The notes under the pieces: model-generated
What the model was told of the DNA's origin: nothing
Seen by the model: only the letters and a program-made list of their open reading frames with translations
Database searches by the model: none
Shown: positions 58,943-64,000 of the stretch, piece by piece
Layout: every line of letters starts with the position of its first letter
How positions within the stretch are numbered: the stretch's first letter is position 1
Program-made: the position numbers and the translations under genes
From: Euwallacea fornicatus
Taxonomy: Eukaryota; Arthropoda; Insecta; Coleoptera; Curculionidae
DNA length: 64,000 bases
Assembly (NCBI RefSeq): GCF_040115645.1
Contig: NC_089555.1
Location: 1,178,001 to 1,242,000 of the forward strand
Direction: 5' to 3'

Positions 58943-59238
58943 ACAGTGATGACGACTTGTTTTCCGTTCCCGAATGACTTATTCCAGTGTTTATACTACT
59001 TCAGATTTACGTCACACATCATTCGAAAATACGAACTTTCGAGTTAAAATTAGACCAGAGCCAATTTTCTTAATCATTGTTGTGGATGTAGCACTGACTG
59101 TGATATTTTTGCTATCGAAACAGTTTTAGTTATTGAAATAAATCGATTGCTGAGCTATGGGATATTTTTGTTTTTGTTTGGTACCACTGGTTTTGCTGTC
59201 CTCACGGAGGATGCTGCCCTCATCAGTGGAAAAATAAT

Positions 59239-59381
59239 GGCAAAGCCTAGAGATTTTTTAACTCTTTCTTTTTTGGGCTGTATACACACGAACTACGACT
59301 ACATTTTAAAATTGTTTTCAAAGTATACAGAGTTTTCCAAACATATGTAATTGATCAAAGTTGCATTTTCAAAATGAGACC
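59239..59381 (+). repeat. left arm of a long inverted repeat
   Basis: About 140 bases that reappear in inverted orientation at 59755-59910 with some divergence. Shared stretches include ACTACATTTTAAAATT, TTTTCAAAGTATAC and TGTAATTGATCAAAGTTGCA. The arms are about 370 bases apart. This looks like a foldback-type mobile element or two copies of a short element inserted head-on. Confidence 0.75.
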
Positions 59382-59754
59382 ACCTGCATATCACATCATT
59401 TTTGCATTTAACCGTTAAAAGAAAATTAAATTTGTTAAGGTTTATGATACCTAACTCTAGCGGTTTTTGAAATAATTCAGTTTTTGTTGAAACGCAAGAT
59501 AATTTTCAACATCCAATTCCTCATCTCATATTTAAATTTTTAAAACAACATTTTAATAGGAAGCCAACAACGGACCAAATTTCATGCTAAAATTTTTAAA
59601 ACGCCAACAAATTGTCCAGGGTGTTCTATAAGTATCACCAAATTTGTATGAGTTTTAACTGTTAATAACTTCTTAAATTCAAATGGGACACCTGGTATGT
59701 TGTGTGTTATCTACCCAATATCATTAGGGTTCTGTACACCTAGATCTGCTGTAC

Positions 59755-59910
59755 AGGGGGTTCCGTTTTAAAAAAAATGCAACTTTGATCAATTACATGT
59801 GTTTGGAACACTCCGTATACTTTGAAAATAATTTTAAAATGTAGTCCTAGTTCGTCTGCATACATCCAAAAAAAAACAGTTAAAAAATCTCTTGGCTTTG
59901 TAGTGAAATT
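59755..59910 (-). repeat. right arm of a long inverted repeat
   Basis: Inverted copy of 59239-59381. CACCCTGTAT at 59931-59940 lies just outside the arm and CAGGGTGTTCT at 59617-59627 lies between the arms. Both resemble transposon ends. Confidence 0.75.
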
Positions 59911-60639
59911 ACGAGGCGTTATTCGTGGCCCACCCTGTATACATTCCAATGCATCAACGCCCTATGTATCTTTAATATATCCCATATATCTTTAATGTAC
60001 TTTATATACCTTTAATACATTATATGCAGTATGTCTTTAGATGGGAGTACCAAGAGAAAAAAATGTATTCTTCATGAACGTTTTTGCTTGTTCCAAAGCG
60101 GTTTCAACGTTCCTTTTCGTTACTGAGAAATACCATCGGAAAATTGGTCCATTTAGTTGAAAGTTTTTTAAAGATCCAAAAATTAATTTTTGGTTTCGCG
60201 CTAATGGTAAAGAGGATTTAAATTAAATGACAACATTATCGAATGAGTAACGAGTGTGCAATTAAAAGTTTCCGCATATTTACATCGCAAAATAACGTGC
60301 GGAAAAATTGACCGAGAAATTCGTAACTACTGGTTCCGCATTAGTTGTAAGGAAACTAAGATGATAGTTCGAGACGAAGATGATGCTGCGATCCTTATTG
60401 CAATTGATGGAAAATAATCTAAAACTTTCTTAACGGCGTAGATGGCTTCAATTAGGAATAAGTAAAACGTGTACCAAATAACATTGAAACAATTTAAAAT
60501 CGACCCCTTCAAATCAATTTTTAATCACGCTTTAGAACTAAGAGATCAAGGAAAATGTCTTGATTTCTGCTTGTGCATTTATACAACACTTTTATCGAGA
60601 TAATCGATTGATCGAATCGATATATCGATTGTATTCTCT

Positions 60640-61266
60640 TATGAGTCCCACGTTCTCCACCAATGGTACTGTTGCATATCGGCATGGAAGATGTTGGAGC
60701 GATCACAAACCCTATTTTCGAACCGTTTGTAATCGGTAATGATCGGTTAAATACACGTATAGTGTACTTATTTTTCCATGATATAACTGAACCATATTTT
60801 TTGAAAATTCGGTTAACCAACAGACGTATTTGAAAAGGTTACGACATCTTCTAAATGAAAGGTTGGACGATCTGCCGATTAATAATCGCGCGAGGTGTTA
60901 CTTTCAACAAAATGATTGTCTTGTCCGTTATACGTGAATGGTTGTAGAATGGTTGTATCAGCCATATGGAGAGGATTGGATCCGCCGAAATGGTCCTGTT
61001 TTATGGCATTCGAGGAGCCCTCATTTGACTGTGGCGAATTTTTACCTTTGGAACCGTTCAAAACAAATAATTTGTGCGAATTATCTTCCTCCGTTCAACG
61101 CAAGACATTTGAAGAAGAGGATCAGAGATGTTTCCTTTACCGATCGAAAAAATCCGAAGAAGTTATAGCAGTGAACGATGCCGAAGTCATGAGCTGTGTG
61201 TTCAAGAAGGTGATGAATGGATCGAACGAATTTTCAATTGTAGTTTATTATTATATTAAAACCTAA
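60640..61266 (+). mobile_element. degenerate DDE transposase remnant
   Basis: Plus-strand frames shift repeatedly but give recognisable transposase pieces in order: ...CWSDHKPYF (near 60690), then WIRRNGPVLWHSRSPHLTVANFYLWNR (near 60975-61055, the usual third-Asp region with the Asp changed to His), LKKRIRD, and a tail CVFKKVMNG near 61200. Layout fits the large insect group of Tc1/mariner-like transposases. With its frameshifts and stops it cannot encode a working enzyme. Confidence 0.7.
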
Positions 61267-64000
61267 ACAATAAAAGTCTTAGTTACGGTCGCCATAAAAA
61301 CGAGAATTAATTTTCGATATTTGGCAACCTCATCTGGGAACATACAGTATATTTCCAATGGGTTTCGAGTGATTTGAGTCTTAATTAGGTGATTTTTATA
61401 AATTGTTAGGACTTCTTTGTGCTACGTTTAAGTAGAAGTGTTTCGTTAGATTATAGTCATCCATCGATATTCTATTCGGTAGATGAATTTCCCAGTTAAG
61501 CATATGATCAAGCTCTCATGCATTTGAATGTGTCATTTGAATATGTAATTTTGCTTTGTCCGATAATATAGATGGTTTAGTGTATAAAGTACCTGATGAA
61601 TATACATCTTATTAGTGATAACTTACCAACCACAAAAAACAATTTTTTTTAGCTTTCTTATCTAGAGCACCCTGTATATTATGCGATTTTTGAATCAACT
61701 ACTCATTACTTATGTAAATCGCTATACTCAACTCTCGTTGCTTTGATGTAATTTTAAGATTAATAAAAGCACACGCTTTATATAAATATATATAATAATA
61801 AAAGGAGTTTTTGCCGTGATTCACTTTAAGTCCTGGATTCGCGATGGTGTTCGACAAATCAATGGGACGGTTTCTTAAGACACAATCTTATAGCAAATTT
61901 CACGTGTTTTCTAGCAAGTCAATCCTTCATGAGGCCATGTGACCAAAACTTGGAAAAACTAATTTTGTTAGCTTCGGAGCGCTAAAATTCAACTTTTTCG
62001 CATAGATCGGCCTATATGTATTTTTATTGTTTTCTGAGGGTAATTTACCTGTGGATATCGCTGTACCCGCCGAACAAGGTTAATAAGAGCATCACCCAGT
62101 TCTCCATTTAAACTAATGCGTAAAACCAAATGATGCATCCACGCGTTCATTCAAACGTAGTAATACTCAAAATCTTCCACGATTTTGGCGAAGATTTTTA
62201 AATATCTGTTATTTTTAGTGTCGTTAATAATAAACTGACAAAAATTAAATGCCCACATTCTGATGTCGTGCCACAAAAATGTATTATTTATTACGCTCTA
62301 CAGTGAACCATCAACATTCTAATCCAGACCGCTCACAGTTTCTCAGTATTATTAATTGAGACGGTGTGGGGAAACATGGATAAATCCTCGTATCTATGAA
62401 ATGTGACCGTACTTTTGAGTAGGAGAAATGGAATTGTTCCATGTGCTACACCCCAACAAAACTGATCCGTGTGCTTTTGATCGCGCCATGTAATTACATA
62501 AACTCCAAAACACCTCCAGTTTGTGGCAGGACATCAAAATGTGATGGTCTCTCTCCCGAAACACAAATGAAAAGGCTTTTCACGATTTTGTGTCAAGTTT
62601 ATTCGGTTTTCGTGGGAAAAAGTGTTCAATAATCGGTGCGGTTGGAACGCGAGTGAGAAAGCCTGTTGCATTTAAACTAATTCAGTCCAGGTAAGTTCTG
62701 GATTTTCCACTACAAAAGGATATACTTTTCCATCACACACGTCTCCATGAGGGTGCTTTGTAACATTATAAACTCGAAACAAGTAGATTGCAAATATTAG
62801 GAAAACCCGTCTGCAAATCCTCCAGTGATTAGACGTATATTGGATGTTGTAATAAAAAACAATAATAGCAAACTTCTACTCAACAGAAGATTCGATTTAA
62901 TGAGATTTTCAAGTGGGATTTACTAATAAGCGCTGATTGATGCCTCATTAAGTGGCGTTCCTTGGCTCAGTAGCAGCAACATTTTCACGAAAACTGCGTA
63001 TTTTCGACTTATGCAACTTTTCTGGATTTAAAGGTCGCACCATGGCGAATTGGATCTGGGCTCATGTGTTTTGAAGAAATTTTACTATGCAATTAATTAC
63101 TCGATAATAAACCGTCATAATTCGTACCTTTTCTTAATTACTTTAATTGTTTAATTACTTAATTTCTTAATTACTGCCACCATTCCCTAAATATTTCTCT
63201 GTAAGACCCAATCTTGAAATGCCAAATGGCAAATCACTGATCGGTGTGGCAACGTTGCTTACCTGATGCAATGCATTGTGGGCACACTTCATTTTTAGAA
63301 ATTAATTTTCTTCACTGTTTTCATTCTTCACACTCCATTTCTTCTTTCTGGCACCATTGCTCGTCGTCTGAATTGATAATATGCACTCTCGTCGAAATGT
63401 AGCTCAAAAGAGTTTAAGTCGATTGAGTTGATTTGAGAACCAAGACGACTTCAAGAAGGATCTTGCTGTCAGATTTGAAAACAAATGACATGCGCTCCGT
63501 TGCCATGTTCTTCCTTCCGCCTAAATTTGTGAATTCGGGGAATTTGTAGAATTTCGCTGATTTGATCTGAAGGCAGTTCTTCAGTATTGACGAAATGAGT
63601 ATTTTGCTCTTGGACGTTGGAAATTATAAAAAGAGGAACCGACTAAAAAACTAAATAATAATAATAAAGCATTAATTGGCTAATAAATTGTCCGGTCTAA
63701 GTCCCTCCTAATCATTGTTTTGAAATTGGGATGGCAAATTTTAACTATTTGAATGAAAATATCTGAGGTCGTTGAAAACATCGGCAGATGAGTCTCATTA
63801 TTTTTGTCAGGATTAGCCAATTTTCAAGGTGTTTTCGACATTTTTTATTTACGCGCCGCTCCAAGCCGGCATCAGAATTTATCGTTTGACCACTAAAATG
63901 CCTGATGTTTATAGCTGTATTTTCATATGCTCTAATATCAAAAGGGGACTCCTTACGTGAATTATGGCTCAATCTGAATAAATTATTTGAGGGATAAATG
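61267..64000. other. gene-poor region at the right end
   Basis: 2.7 kb of AT-rich DNA without a supported gene. A CACCCTGTATATTATGC terminus-like motif lies at 61668-61684 and a short AAT-repeat at about 63655. Short open frames (62441-62632, 63745-63972 minus) have no recognisable features. Confidence 0.5.
62600..62690 (+). other. possible noncoding first exon of a gene to the right
   Basis: The sequence ends in a consensus donor (CAGTCCAG/GTAAGT at 62690/62691), preceded by a CpG-containing stretch (GGTGCGGTTGGAACGCGAG) like insect promoter-proximal exons. The left boundary is a guess. No acceptor for it was found inside the window. Confidence 0.25.

Noticed and set aside
59147..59350. 67-codon plus frame after SLC36 copy 2
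   Set aside because: It overlaps the inverted-repeat arm, and a similar frame appears in the other arm (59740-59949 minus); this reflects repeat homology, not a gene.
63745..63972. 75-codon minus-strand frame near the right end
   Set aside because: No family resemblance, no splice or poly(A) context; probably chance.
1..64000. CRISPR arrays, tRNA or rRNA genes, bacterial-type operons
   Set aside because: None seen; the window is eukaryotic and no cloverleaf or spaced direct-repeat array was noticed by eye. A tRNA scan would settle this.

Overview
The window reads as nuclear DNA of an insect, quite possibly a beetle. It is AT-rich, its genes are intron-bearing with mostly 48-60 bp introns and GT/AG ends, and every recognisable protein is a metazoan ortholog. 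The order is an inference; no species-level marker was seen. Gene models were built by hand: I joined open segments at GT/AG sites and required every junction to keep frame. The multi-exon models below all sum to a whole number of codons.

Layout, left to right. 1-99: possible 3' tail of a cut-off gene. 757-3054 (+): complete Akt kinase, 516 aa. 4156-5348 (-): RBM41-type RRM protein. 6019-7613 (-): eIF5, whose likely untranslated 5' exons reach to about 10.77 kb and carry an upstream ORF overlapping the main start. 12023-24476 (+): a 2342-aa SAYP/e(y)3 (PHF10-type) chromatin protein with an alternative short end and, on the opposite strand of its large intron, a candidate nested gene. 25029-27615 (-): mitochondrial translation GTPase GUF1. 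28135-28612 (+): NatC subunit NAA38. 28946-29185 (-): COA6. 29769-31824 (+): glucuronyltransferase GlcAT-I with two candidate first exons. 33002-36484 (-): TFIP11. 37722-40091 (+): mitochondrial zinc transporter ZNT9. 40326-40958 (-): TRAPPC2. 41353-42003 (+): an unrecognised single-exon helical protein. 42515-47542 (+): LRPPRC/bsf. 49224-56229 and 57077-58942 (+): tandem SLC36 (pathetic-like) transporters. 59-64 kb: gene-poor DNA with decayed transposon pieces.

The genes are mostly unrelated housekeeping loci. RBM41 and TFIP11 are splicing-linked. GUF1, COA6, ZNT9 and LRPPRC act in mitochondria. Several neighbours are divergent pairs that may share promoters (GUF1/NAA38, TRAPPC2/unknown protein).

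The most interesting signals are: (1) the eIF5 upstream ORF, matching the autoregulation known for eIF5 in other animals; (2) a SAYP protein that appears to lack its PHD fingers, with SUMO-interaction-like motifs, eight short IKP repeats and an alternative basic C-terminus; (3) two 37-codon alternative membrane-anchor exons in GlcAT-I; (4) the nested antisense candidate gene; (5) the SLC36 tandem pair with nearly identical exon lengths.
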